This document shows positions 10,701 through 22,700 of a stretch of DNA of 64,000 nt, in pieces. Each line of letters begins with the position of its first letter. The first letter of the stretch is position 1. Source of the stretch: Lepidonotus clava (lineage: Eukaryota > Annelida > Polychaeta > Phyllodocida > Polynoidae). Location: positions 29,869,795 through 29,933,794 of the forward strand of contig OW387150.1 of NCBI GenBank assembly GCA_936440205.1, in the 5' to 3' direction. The notes under the pieces were generated by a model. It saw only the letters and a list, made by a program, of their open reading frames with translations. It ran no database searches and had not been told where the DNA came from. Made by a program: the position numbers and the translations under genes.

Positions 10701-13700
10701 TTTTTATCATTTAATAGAATTCACTGCCTATCACTATCTGAGACATGGCTTAATGAAAATCTTCCTGATAACCTCTATTACATACCTGGCTATATAGTAG
10801 AGCAGATGTGGGCCAAAGATCTCAGATTCAGGTTGCCGAAAAAGTAACAGGCAGAGACATATATCAAAAAATTCCTAAGATTCTGAACTGTTCAAAAACC
10901 TTCGTAGCCGGATTCAACTCTTATGGGGTTTTTCAAAATGGCCGCCGGAACATGAAGACATGTTCCTAAAAACTAGGACTTCAAATATCATACCAAAAGC
11001 TGTACCTTCACAACTATCGAACTTATCATGTTGAAATTGATGGTAGGATAAGAAGATTATGTGGTGCAAAAAATGGCTTCTATTCAGATGACCCTAGTCA
11101 AGGTCAAGGTCACATTAATAGAGGTCAAAGTTGAAAAAACTGATAATTTTCAAAATTAACTTTTTTCTAAATGCTCTAGTGTATGAGATTTTAACAGCAC
11201 AAGCACATACATATGTTTAAACAATCCCTACATTATGAGCTTTTGAAAAACCCTTGTGGCCGAATACAAATCTTTTGGGTTTTTTCAAAATGGCCACTCG
11301 AAGCTTAAAACATGTTACAAAATACTAGGCCTTCAAATATCATACAAATAACTGCAACTTCACAACCATCCATCTTATCATGTTGAAATTGATGGAAGGG
11401 TATAAGGATTATATGATGCAAAAAATGGTTTCTATTCTGATGACCCTATAGTCAAGGTCAAGGTCACATAAATGCAGGTCAAAGTTGAAAAAACTGATAA
11501 TTTTCAAAATTAACTTTTTTCTTAATGCTCTAGTGTATGAGGTTTTAACAGCACAAGCACATACATATGTTTAAACAATCCCTACATTCTAAGCTTTTGA
11601 AAAACCCTCGTAGCCGGATTCAAATCTTTTGGGCTTTTTTAAAATGGCCACTTGAAGCTGAAAACATGTTACTAAATACTAGGCCTTCAAATATCATACC
11701 AATAACTGTAACTCACAACCATCTATCTTATCATGTTGAAATTGATGGTGGGGTAAGAGGATTATGTGGTGCAAAAAAAGGTTTCTATTCAGATGACCCT
11801 AGTCAAGGTCAAGGTCACATAAATACAGGCCAAAGTTGAAAAAAGCTGAACATTTTCAAAGTTAACTTTTTTCTCCATCCTTTAGTGCATGAGATTTTAA
11901 CAACACAAACACACACACATGTTAAAACAATCCCTACATTATGAGCTTTTGAAAAACCCATTTAGCCAGATTCAAGTCTTTTGGGTTTTTTCAAAATGGA
12001 CACTCGAAACTGAAAACATGTTCCTAAAATCTAGGCTGCAAATACCGATAACAGAAACTTAGCAACTGTCTATGTTATCATGTTGAAATAGGTAAAAAGG
12101 TAAGAAAATTATGTTACAGTGGAAAAAATGATTTCTATTAAGGTGACCTCAGTCAAGGTCAAGGTCACATGAATGCAACCCAAAGTTGCAAAAACAGATG
12201 ATTTTTAAACTTAACTTATGCCCAAATGTATGAGATTTAAACAACAACAACAACAACAACAACAACAGACAAAGACATATATCAAATCACTCCCTACATT
12301 CTGAGGTTTTTGTAAACTCATGTAGCCAGATTCAGCTCTTAAGGGTTTTTATTCAAAATGGCTGCTCAATGATGAAAACATGCTCCAAAAAACTGTAACT
12401 TCAAAACTATCCATCTTATCATGTTGAAATTGATGGTAGGGTAATAGGATTATCTGGTACAAAAATTAGTTTTTATAAAGGTGATCCTAGTCAAGGTCAA
12501 GGTCACATAAATACAGGCCAAAATTGAAAAACTGATGAATTTCTTAGTAGAGTAAAGTTATCAGAGTGACTTTTGATAATGAAGAATAACAGTATTATTA
12601 TATAACAGTTCACTGGAGTTGATGGTCATCAGGATCATATTCTCATCATGGCGAGTTTTGTAATTATGACAATTAAGTCTATTTTGTCAAAAAAAAATAT
12701 CTCAGCCAGTTGTGTAACATTCCTTTATCAAAGATAAGTCTATGCTATAACAGTGATATTCCTGGGCATGCAGGATGGGCCATTCCCACCTAAGGAATTT
12801 AATTCCTGCATTAGGCTAAATCAAGAGGGGCCTTTAACACATTAATGTATTTTTAATATATCAGTTAATGTACAAAATGCCAACTAATTTCAAGAAACTG
12901 ACTCTCGGAATATTGCCAGAGAAGGCGTTTGATACTCAAAATATTTTTCAGTGAAGATCCCTGTATAAAGTGAAAAGAGTTCTGAATAGATAAATTCTAT
13001 GCTGGACTTCAGACTGTAATATGGACTATGATATAACTATGCTGTAAAATTATAGAAATAGAATTGTGACCCTGGCAAATTAATACATATTGAGACATAT
13101 AGTCTTGACCAAAAGTTAAATAAAAAAAGGTCTTTGCATTAAATTGTTTAAAAGATTTATTTTTCATTTTTACAAAAAAAGGCTTGACATACTCATAAAT
13201 CCATGGCATATGCTGTGACAACCAAAGCAAATGATCTCTGTCTGTGTTCAAGTAAACTGTTATTTAAATTAACATGTCATAAATAAATCACTCAATTTCC
13301 TGGATATAAGTCTTATGTACAGTTCTCACCTATTTTTAACAATGTTGTCGCATATCAAATGCTATTTTGTTAAAGGTATTATCATCTATTGCTATAAGAA
13401 AACAAAGTTTGCCTCACTTGTGAGTGCCCTACTTCAGGAGAAATTATTGTAATCCAAATGCCTCTCTTTATGATAACAAAAATTATGGCAATCCATTCAA
13501 GTAATAATATATTGATTTCATCACCAATATCAAATTGGATAAATGGATTCCAAAATATATCAGAATAAGTGTGGAATCATCATATACATTGAACAGAAAC
13601 ATTTTCAACAGCTGAAGACCATGACCTTTGCATAATTGCATGACCATAACATTAATTTTGACTCAATATGATATAGCAAATTAATATATGTGTCCTGCAC

Positions 13701-16700
13701 ATCACCTGGAGACAAAACATTAAAGGAACAATTAAAGTCTACTATATCCAAGGAATCAGGAAAAAAGGATAATTTAAAAATTATCTGTTTAGCAAATTTG
13801 GCCTGTATTTATTTGACCTTGACCTTGACTGAAATCACCTTAATAGGAACCAGCTTGTGCACCATAATATAAATACTTTTACCAACACCAACATGATAAG
13901 AGAATCGGTTGTTAAGCTACAGTAGTTGGTGGAATATTTGAAGATCTAGATTTTAGGAACATGTTTTCAGTTTTGGGTGGCCATTTTGAAAAAAAACCAA
14001 ACAGACTTGGACTTGGCTACATGGGTTTTTCTAAAACTTAGAATATAGGGATCATTTTGACATATGTATATGCTTGTGCTCTTAAAATCTCATATACTAG
14101 GGCATTTAGAAAATTAATAACATTAAAAATTGTCAGTTTTTTCAACTTTGGCCTGTACTTATGTGACCTTGACCTTGATCAGGGTCACGTTAATAAAAAC
14201 TAATTTCTTCACCACATAATCCTCCTACCCTATCATCAATTTCAACATGATAAGATAGATAGTTGTGAAGCTACAGTTATCGGTGTGATATTTGCAGCCT
14301 ATATTTTAGGAACATATTTTCAGTTTTGAGTGTCCATTTTGAAAAACCCAAAAGACTTGAATCCGGGTACATGGGTGTTTCAAAAGCCCATAATGTAGGG
14401 ATTGTTTTTACATGTGTGTGTGTTTGTGCTGTTAAAATCTCATGCACTAGAGGATGAAACAAAAGTTAACTTTGAAAATTTTCAGCTTTTTTCAACTTTG
14501 GCCTGTATTCATGTGACCTTGACCTTGACTAGGGTCATCTGAATAGAAACCATTTTTTGCACCACGTAATTCTCTTACCCCACCATCAATTTCAACATGA
14601 TAAGATAGATGGTTGTGAGTTACAGTTATTGGTATGATATTTGGAGGCCTAGTATTTTGTAACATGTTTTCAGCTTTGGGTGGCCATTTTGAAAAAAAAC
14701 CAAAAGATTTGAATCCGGCTACGAGGGTTTTTCAAAAGCTTAGAATGTAGGGATTGTTTAAACATATGTTTGTGCTTGTGTTGTTAAAATCTTATATACT
14801 AGAGCATTTAGGAAAAAGTTAATTTTGAAAATTATCAGTTTTTTCAACTTTGACCTCTATTTATGTGACCTTGACCTTGACTAGTGTCATCTGAATAGAA
14901 ACAATTTTTTGCACCATATATTCCTATTACCCTACCATCAATTTCAACATGATAAGATAGACAGTGGTGAAGGTACAACTATTAGTATGATATTAGAAGG
15001 CCTAGCTTTTAGGAACATGTCTTCATGTTTGAGCGGCCATTTTGAAAAACCCCATAAGAGTTGAATCCGGCTACGAAGGTTTTTGAAAAGTTCAGAATGT
15101 TAGGAATTTTTTGATATATGTCTCTGCCTGTTACTTTTTCGGCAACCTCAACTCTGGAAATAAGCACTTTTCTGCCTTCCCTCTGCTCTACTAATAGTCT
15201 TTTACGATATGATAGGAACCATGAGAAAAGTAAAAGTGGTGGTGGCCTAGCCTGCTACATTATGAATGATAACAATGGATTTGTTATTGATGATCAAACT
15301 CTGACTTACTTGAATGTCTCCTCTCGTGACATTGAAGTACAATATATTTTATTAAACTTTAAACATATGAAAAATATTATCATTTGTAATACATATCGTC
15401 CTCCCTCAGGTAATGTGGATAGTGCTCTCAAGTTATTGAATGATAACATGACAACTCTTGTTGAACAATATCCACACTATGAAATTTATCAACTTGGTGA
15501 CTTTAATATTAACTTCAAACTTAGATCAACTGAGACCAAAAAAACTATTAATACAATGGCTGATTATGGTCTCAACTCCGTAATAATAGATACAACTAGA
15601 CAAACCAATAATACAGACACGTTAATAGATCAAATATTTACCAACTCTCATAACAAATTGGTCTCTGGAGTCATTGATGTGAATATTAGTGATCATAAAT
15701 TAATTTATGTTACTAAATTACACAACAAGAAATTCAAGCAGACTCTACAGTTTGAAGGACGCTCCTATCTCAAATATTCTTTTCAAACACTAAAAGATAA
15801 TCTTACTCTTGTGGATTGGGATTCTTTCTATATTCTTAATGATCCTAATGAACTATGGGAATTTATACTTAATGCTCTAAATAATATTTTAGACAAATTA
15901 TGCCCTAAAAAACACTTTAATATAAAACAACTTAAAGATCCTTGGGTCACAGATGAGATATTACAATTAATAGTTTTTAAAGACCAACTATATCAATTAG
16001 CAAGAGAATCTAACTTAGATGAATGTTGGACAAGAGCAAAGCATGAAAAAAATAGATTAAAAAATATTATACGTATGGCCAAAAGAGATTATATACATGA
16101 TCAAATTGAGTTAAATAAAAACAATAGTAAAAAATTCTGGAAAACAATAAAAACAGTAATACCTGATGACAAAAATCCTAATGATACAATTCACTTGGTT
16201 GATCAGAATACCTCAAAGCCAATTCATGAACAAGATATACCAAATTTTATTAACGATTTTTTTGTATCAATAGGCTCTGCTCTAGCCAACACTTTTCCCA
16301 ATACTAAAAAATTATCCGGACCAAATATTGAACCAATATTTGATTTCAAATTATGTACTGAGGCAGAAGTGATGAAAGAAATCGAACAAATTCAACTATC
16401 CAAAAGTTCTGCAATTCCTGATCTGCCAACTAAAATATTGAAAGATGCTTTTATAATACTATATAAGCAAATGACATACATATATAATAAATGTATATCT
16501 CAAAATATTTTTCATGATAAGTGGAAGATTGCCACAGTAACACCACTGCGCAAAGAAGGTATGAAACATGATGTTAACAATTTACGACCAATATCACTAC
16601 TTCCATTACCAGGTAAAGTTTTAGAAAAATTGCTACATAATAGACTATATACACACATAGAACAAAAAAACCTGTTATATAAATATCAAGGGGGTTTTAG

Positions 16701-19700
16701 AAAAGACCATTCAACTATACAAACAATATCTTATTTAACTGATTTTATTGCAGAATCGATTGACACAAAATCAATAACCCAATGTATATTTATCAATTTT
16801 AAAAAAGCTTTCGATTCTATTAACCACACTATATTATTAAACAAATTACCAACTTTTGGGATGTCAGACAGATCAATATCTCTGATTGAAAATTATCTAA
16901 CAAATAGGAAACAACTTACTATAGCTAACAATCTTAAATCAAGCACACAGTTACTAACATATGGAGTACCACAGGGATCCGTTCTTGGACCCCTATTGTT
17001 CCTAATGTATATTAATGATCTACACACTGAAATAAAAAATTCCAACATATATCTGTTCGCAGATGACACTGTATTGTGTACAAAAAACAGTGAGATAAGT
17101 ACAACCTCTGTCAACCTGCAAAGCGATCTGAATAGCCTAAGTACTTGGTGCAACAATAACCATGTAACAATCAATGTTAAAAAAACTAAAAATATGTATT
17201 TTGGCAGTCGACAGAAAATTAGAAGCCTAGGGGATAACCTGCCAAGTATGACTATCAATGATACTACCTTAAGTAATACCCATTCATATAAGTATTTAGG
17301 TATAACTCTGGACCCATATTTGACTTATAATCAACATATGGATAACTTGATCAAGACTTTGAATTATAAGCTTTCGATATTTTATAAAATACGTTATATG
17401 TTGCCATCAGAAACAAGGTACACAATATATAAATCCTATATATTGCCCCATATAGATTATGGTGACATTTTTTATCATGGAGTCAATAAAGCTAAAACTC
17501 AGGTTATCCAAAATGAACAAACTAAATTTCTTAGACTCTGCTCTAATAATTATAGGATTAAGGATGAAAAGAAAGTACATATTGCTGCAAACCTAAATCT
17601 GTTAGAAGATAGAATGGTTTGTCACATTCTTAACATCATGTATAGGCGTAAATGCAATGGCGAAAATCTTGCTCAAAGAGAACTACCTACAAGAGCTTGT
17701 CAAGGACCCTTATTTGATATTAAGATTCCAACTACTACTACCTACCAATATAGCGTTGTATATCGAGGATCAACCCTCTGGAATGCATTGCCAGTTATAG
17801 AGAGAAATATTCAAACCAAATCTTGTTTTACCTATACACAAAAAAGCAATATGCGCAAAAAACTGAACCAAAATTAAGTTAAAATCATGTTATCATGCTG
17901 TATGCTTTTCCCTGCCTGTTAAGATTAAGTTAAACAATACCTTACATTTATTCATATCTGTCCATCTTGACTAATACATTATTGTAACCATTACATTGTT
18001 CACCTATCATATAGCATCTACAGCATGTACTGGCTGGGTCAATCTTGAAAACCAGTCTTTTCAGACTGAAGCATACCCAGGGTAAAAAAATTTGAAATAA
18101 AAAAAAAAAAAAAAAAAAAGGTTATTGCATGCCCTGGTTATTATTTGGGCACGTTTTTGTCAGTAGTAGGGGAGGGGGGAGGGGGGGAGTGTTGCTGATT
18201 GTTAATCCCCATTCGCCCTGGCCGACACAGTGCATGCAATCTGTTGCAACAATTGTCGTTCGCTATTCCTGGTGCAACCGACAATGTGATCGGTCAGAAT
18301 TCAACCGATCAGATCCGACATGTTGGATCGGATCAGGTGAATTCTGACCGATTCTGGCGTTTAAGTACTTGAAAAAATTATCGTTTGCAATTGCTAGATG
18401 CCTCTCTTCTCAGTGTGAATGCTACTTTTTCAATTTCGGTGGCAGACAATACTTTTATCGGTCCTGAGGTCATTGTATTCCCCACCCAATATATTTGTCC
18501 AAGCGACAGAATCATCAGCCACGGCAAATGGGGCCTCATGATAACAAGCACCCCTCCCAACAGAATGCTAAGTAAACAGTAGACTGATTTTATGTTATTA
18601 GTTTTCAGGTAAGAGTCTATTCTGAAAATTAGCCATAAGAAGCAGCTGATTTTGCACTTTCGGCAGCAGATATGGCAATTTTGGTGGCCAAACATAAGGG
18701 CCGCGGGTATAGAACGATCCCCTGGCAAGGGTCAATATCAGCAGCCAGCACTTTTGGTATATGGAATGTGGTCTTTAGAATCTGATCAACATGTAAATGA
18801 TGGAAAGCCACTTTAAACTATTTTTAATGGCATATTTAGACAATCCCTTCATTGAAAAAAAAGATATATCCCGGCAATGGTGACTGGGTGTTGATAAAGG
18901 GGTCAGATTATAGTTGCCCCCCCCCCCCCTCCTGATGGGTCAGTCTTAATGAATATGAGACTATGTATCGAAGGTTAAATAAGAACAGTGACTGATGGGA
19001 ACTCAACATTTCTAATCCCCCTCAGTCTTGTTACAGTTGGTTGACTAACGAATTGGAGAACCGCGAAGGCAATTCTAATTTTCATATTTTATTGAGTATG
19101 TATTTCTTTAAACATATCTGCAAAACTCGCTGCTAATAATATATCATAAATACAGGAGAAATTAACACTTAAAATTAAAGTTGCATAGTGGCTTCTACCG
19201 AGTGCAGGTGATGCCATCTATAATAATATAGGCTCTTTTACATAATGTAGGTCAAGCTGATAAGGATCTTGTTATGGTTGACTGCATACTCAGACCTCTG
19301 AGACTGAGAGCTTAGATGAAATCACAGCCTGTGAGAGTGTCTTCACACTCCTAATAAACACTTAATTAGCTTATTGTATTATTTATGTATGCTATTATAA
19401 GTCTAATGCAACTTAAGATATACATCAATTAAGAGGTTTGTAATATATTTAGGATTTTCATTTTCTCCTTTGCAGTTCACCTTTAACTGATAAACATTCT
19501 GACTGTGTGTTTGTTCCATTGCCTGTAGCACAAGTCATAAATATTGGATAGGACTAAGCAAATCAGGATCGGGAACAATTGCGTGGGACAAGTCCACTGC
19601 AAGCGTTGATAGGAATGACTATTCTTGGGTCTCCTGGCAAGGTGGTCGCATCTTCGATAATAATAAGTCTGGTTGCGTTCGACTTAAAGCAGAAAATATG

Positions 19701-22700
19701 AAGTGGGAGGTGAAGGGATGTAACGATGATGACACCCGAATACTCTGCAAGTCAGGTAAGGTTATCTTCATATTCGATTATGTCCTGATTGTGAATATTA
19801 TACCATATTACAGCACCAGGAATTCAAATCCCGCATTAGGATGACTTTGAAGGGGCCATTCTTGCATTTAAATTACAGAAATTTTATAAGATATATAGTC
19901 AGAAAACCCACGATTTTCCAAAAATGTACCCCTAAGGATAAGCACAATGGGGCATTAGATATCTTTTTCTAGGAATAACCCTGTCATAATATGCCAGTTT
20001 AATAACCTTATAACAAATTTTTCCATTTTAATTTTCTGCCCAAAGTATTGGGAATGAAACGTTGTCAAATACATACACTTATTGCATGAAAATATTAGAA
20101 AATTTTGGAATAATGCAACTGAAAAAGATGCGTTTTCTTGGTATTTGAGGCACTTTGATGTCTCATACAAGAACCTCGCACTGTGGCGAATCTAGGGTCA
20201 ATTTGCCCTCGCCACACAGAGTTTGGACTCGCGAGCGGCTAGCGCGAGCCCAGCTACTAAGCCCCAGTCAAGGCAGTTTTGCTCTACCCGTACCATGTAG
20301 ATTTGTCTGTTCAACCTCCACTAGCCCATGATGCCCAACTTGGGTTAGGGAAAGAGCCATCTAATCATATGGGTTTATATGATCCTAAGATGCTGGACAT
20401 TGTGTCATTGAATACATAACTTTACCAACCTTATCCTTTGTGCAATCTTTGTTCAGAGTCATATGATATCAGAAAATCTAGATAGTATTTTTGTATGATA
20501 TACACAACATACAAGGTTATTTGTAAATGTAGTCAATGATAAACCTGCCACTCATATTTAAAAAGGAAGAGATCTTTAACCAATATGTGGAAATATAATG
20601 TTGATTTTTTAGTTTTGAAACTCACATAGTATTACATGGCAATTTCATAACAAAATGTAAATTGACCCAAACTGATGTTAACAACAACAAAACTCACGTA
20701 GCTATGTTGAAGGAATAAGGTGATCGTAACTTATGAAATGCAAAATTTACAGAGGTTTGTTATGAAGCAGGCCACTGTTTAGCCATGATTTGTTAGTTGA
20801 CACAATATTATCACTGATCTTTAGAGTATATATGTCTCCCTACACAGAAAGGATGCCCTATATGTGGGAATTAAGCATTATTATTTAGTTCTTCCATGCA
20901 ATAGCACTAATTAAATACTTCAATTTGACACCCTTTTTGCATTGCTATCGTAATAAGCAGTGAGGATATGGTACATTCTAAAGAAAATATGGAGAAAACG
21001 GCTATTTTTAACAACAAATGTGGTAACCATGGCAACCAACTCGCTCTAAAATCAAATCTTCCTTGCAATATCAATCATCAAATACTTCAATTTGACAGCC
21101 TGGTTGCATTGCTATCATAATAAGCAGTGAAGACTTTCAGAAGAAAAATGGGAAAAAAATTGGCATTTTTCATAATTGTTCTGGTTACCATGGCAACCAA
21201 CTCACTTGAAAATCAAATTTTGCGCTTCTTTGCAATAGCACTCATCCAATACTTCAATTTGACACCCTGGTTGCATTGCTATCCTAACAGACCATGAAGA
21301 TATGGGGCATTCAGAAGAGAAATGGGGAAAAAATTGACATTTTTCATTATTGTTCTGGTTACCATGGCAACCAACTCACTCTAAAATCAAATTTTGCACT
21401 TCCTTGCAAAAGCACTCATCAAATACTTCAATTTTACACCCTGGTTGCATTGCTATCTTAATAAGCAGTGAAGATATGGGGCATTCAGTAGAAAAATGGG
21501 GGGAAAATTGGCATTTTTCATAATTGTTCTGGTTACCATGGCAACCATCTCACTCTAAAATCAAATCTAACTTGTTCAGGTAATAGCACTAAATTATTGC
21601 TTCAATTTGATAGCTTGGGTGCATTTCTATCTTAGATATAAACAAAACTGTGGCATGAAAACCACTATTGATGAGTGCATTATGACACCATACATTATGG
21701 TTACCAAGGTCATCTGGCCTATGAAAAGCCCAGTCAGATGGGGAACATACCTCTTTCACAGTAGAGATTCTGATACTTCTACTATAGCTAGGGACATCAG
21801 AGAGGTATCAAATTAAAGGTCTTGACCTTGGCTTTCATCTTCACTATAATATATCCATTCTTGTTCATATCGCTAGCTGTGGAATGGAATGTTATCAAGT
21901 CTAAGAGAAAAAAAGGCCAAAAAATGACCTTGACCTTGGGTTTTGACCTTGAAACGACCTTCAGATTTAAACAGAAACCATGTTAGATATTAGGGCCCCA
22001 GTGCCCCTTTAGGATTCCAAAGTTAGATTCTTGCTTTAATTTTATTATATACCTGAAAGAAATGAAAATACCATATTCCTGATTTTCCCCCATTTTTCAT
22101 TTCAAATGGTTGCCATGGCAACCAGAGCAATATCCCAGACTGCCACCAACCATTTTCTAGTACCTGAGGGTCCCCCCAACATAACTAGATATGTGTCATA
22201 ATTTCATCATGAAAGTCCCACGGAACTGGATATTTGACATCATGATGCCCTACTATCAGGGATGGATTCAGAGGATCAGAGGACAGTTTTCCATGTTCAA
22301 TATGTATCATTTTCTTTGGGCCAGGACCCTTTCTAGCTGGAGACTGGTTCAGAATGTCTTTAGCCAACAAAATAGATCGATAAAATCTGCTCTCTCCACA
22401 TTGTAAAGTAACTAAATCAGATCAAACTACTTGCCTGTGCCCCCTAGATCTTTCCAATCTTCATTATTCAACAACAATTTGAGTGAACAATCTTTCCTAC
22501 ATCATGGAACATATAACCTAATCATATAAAATATTTCTTAAAACCATAGATACCCAAGGTCCCTCCCACATGCCCCAGCCACACACACCCTACCACACAC
22601 ACCCCGACCACACACACCCCGACCACACACACCCCTACCACACACATCCCTACCACACATGTCCCTACCACACATGTCCCTACCACACATGCCCCTACCA

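Larger units (their letters stand above)
10795..15193. mobile_element. 4.4-kb non-autonomous DNA element with long inverted arms built of ~345-bp tandem units
   Basis: The termini TAGTAGAGCAGA and TCTGCTCTACTA are perfect 12-bp inverted repeats, flanked by ATA (10792-10794 and 15194-15196). Removing the element and one ATA restores the LINE frame (GYSLLRYDRN). From 10832 inward, about 1.7 kb (left) and from 15145 about 1.45 kb (right) are mutually inverted. Each arm is a tandem array of ~345-bp units (five left, about four right) around a ~1.1-kb unique centre (12550-13685). No transposase is visible. A 3-bp target duplication narrows the superfamily but does not decide it. Confidence 0.83.
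10569..18118 (+). mobile_element. CR1/Jockey-group LINE, split by a 4.4-kb DNA element
   Basis: The coding frame opens after a stop at 10566. It is interrupted at 10795-15193 by the long-inverted-repeat element and resumes at 15194. It runs through endonuclease and RT to a stop at 17875-17877, then a 3' UTR and an (A)n tail ending about 18118. No ORF1 is visible upstream. It sits in sense orientation in lectin intron 2. The 5' end is not defined. Confidence 0.87.

Noticed and set aside
15118-15193. N-terminal extension of the LINE frame
   Set aside because: These bases belong to the inverted-repeat element, not to the LINE; the LINE resumes at 15194.
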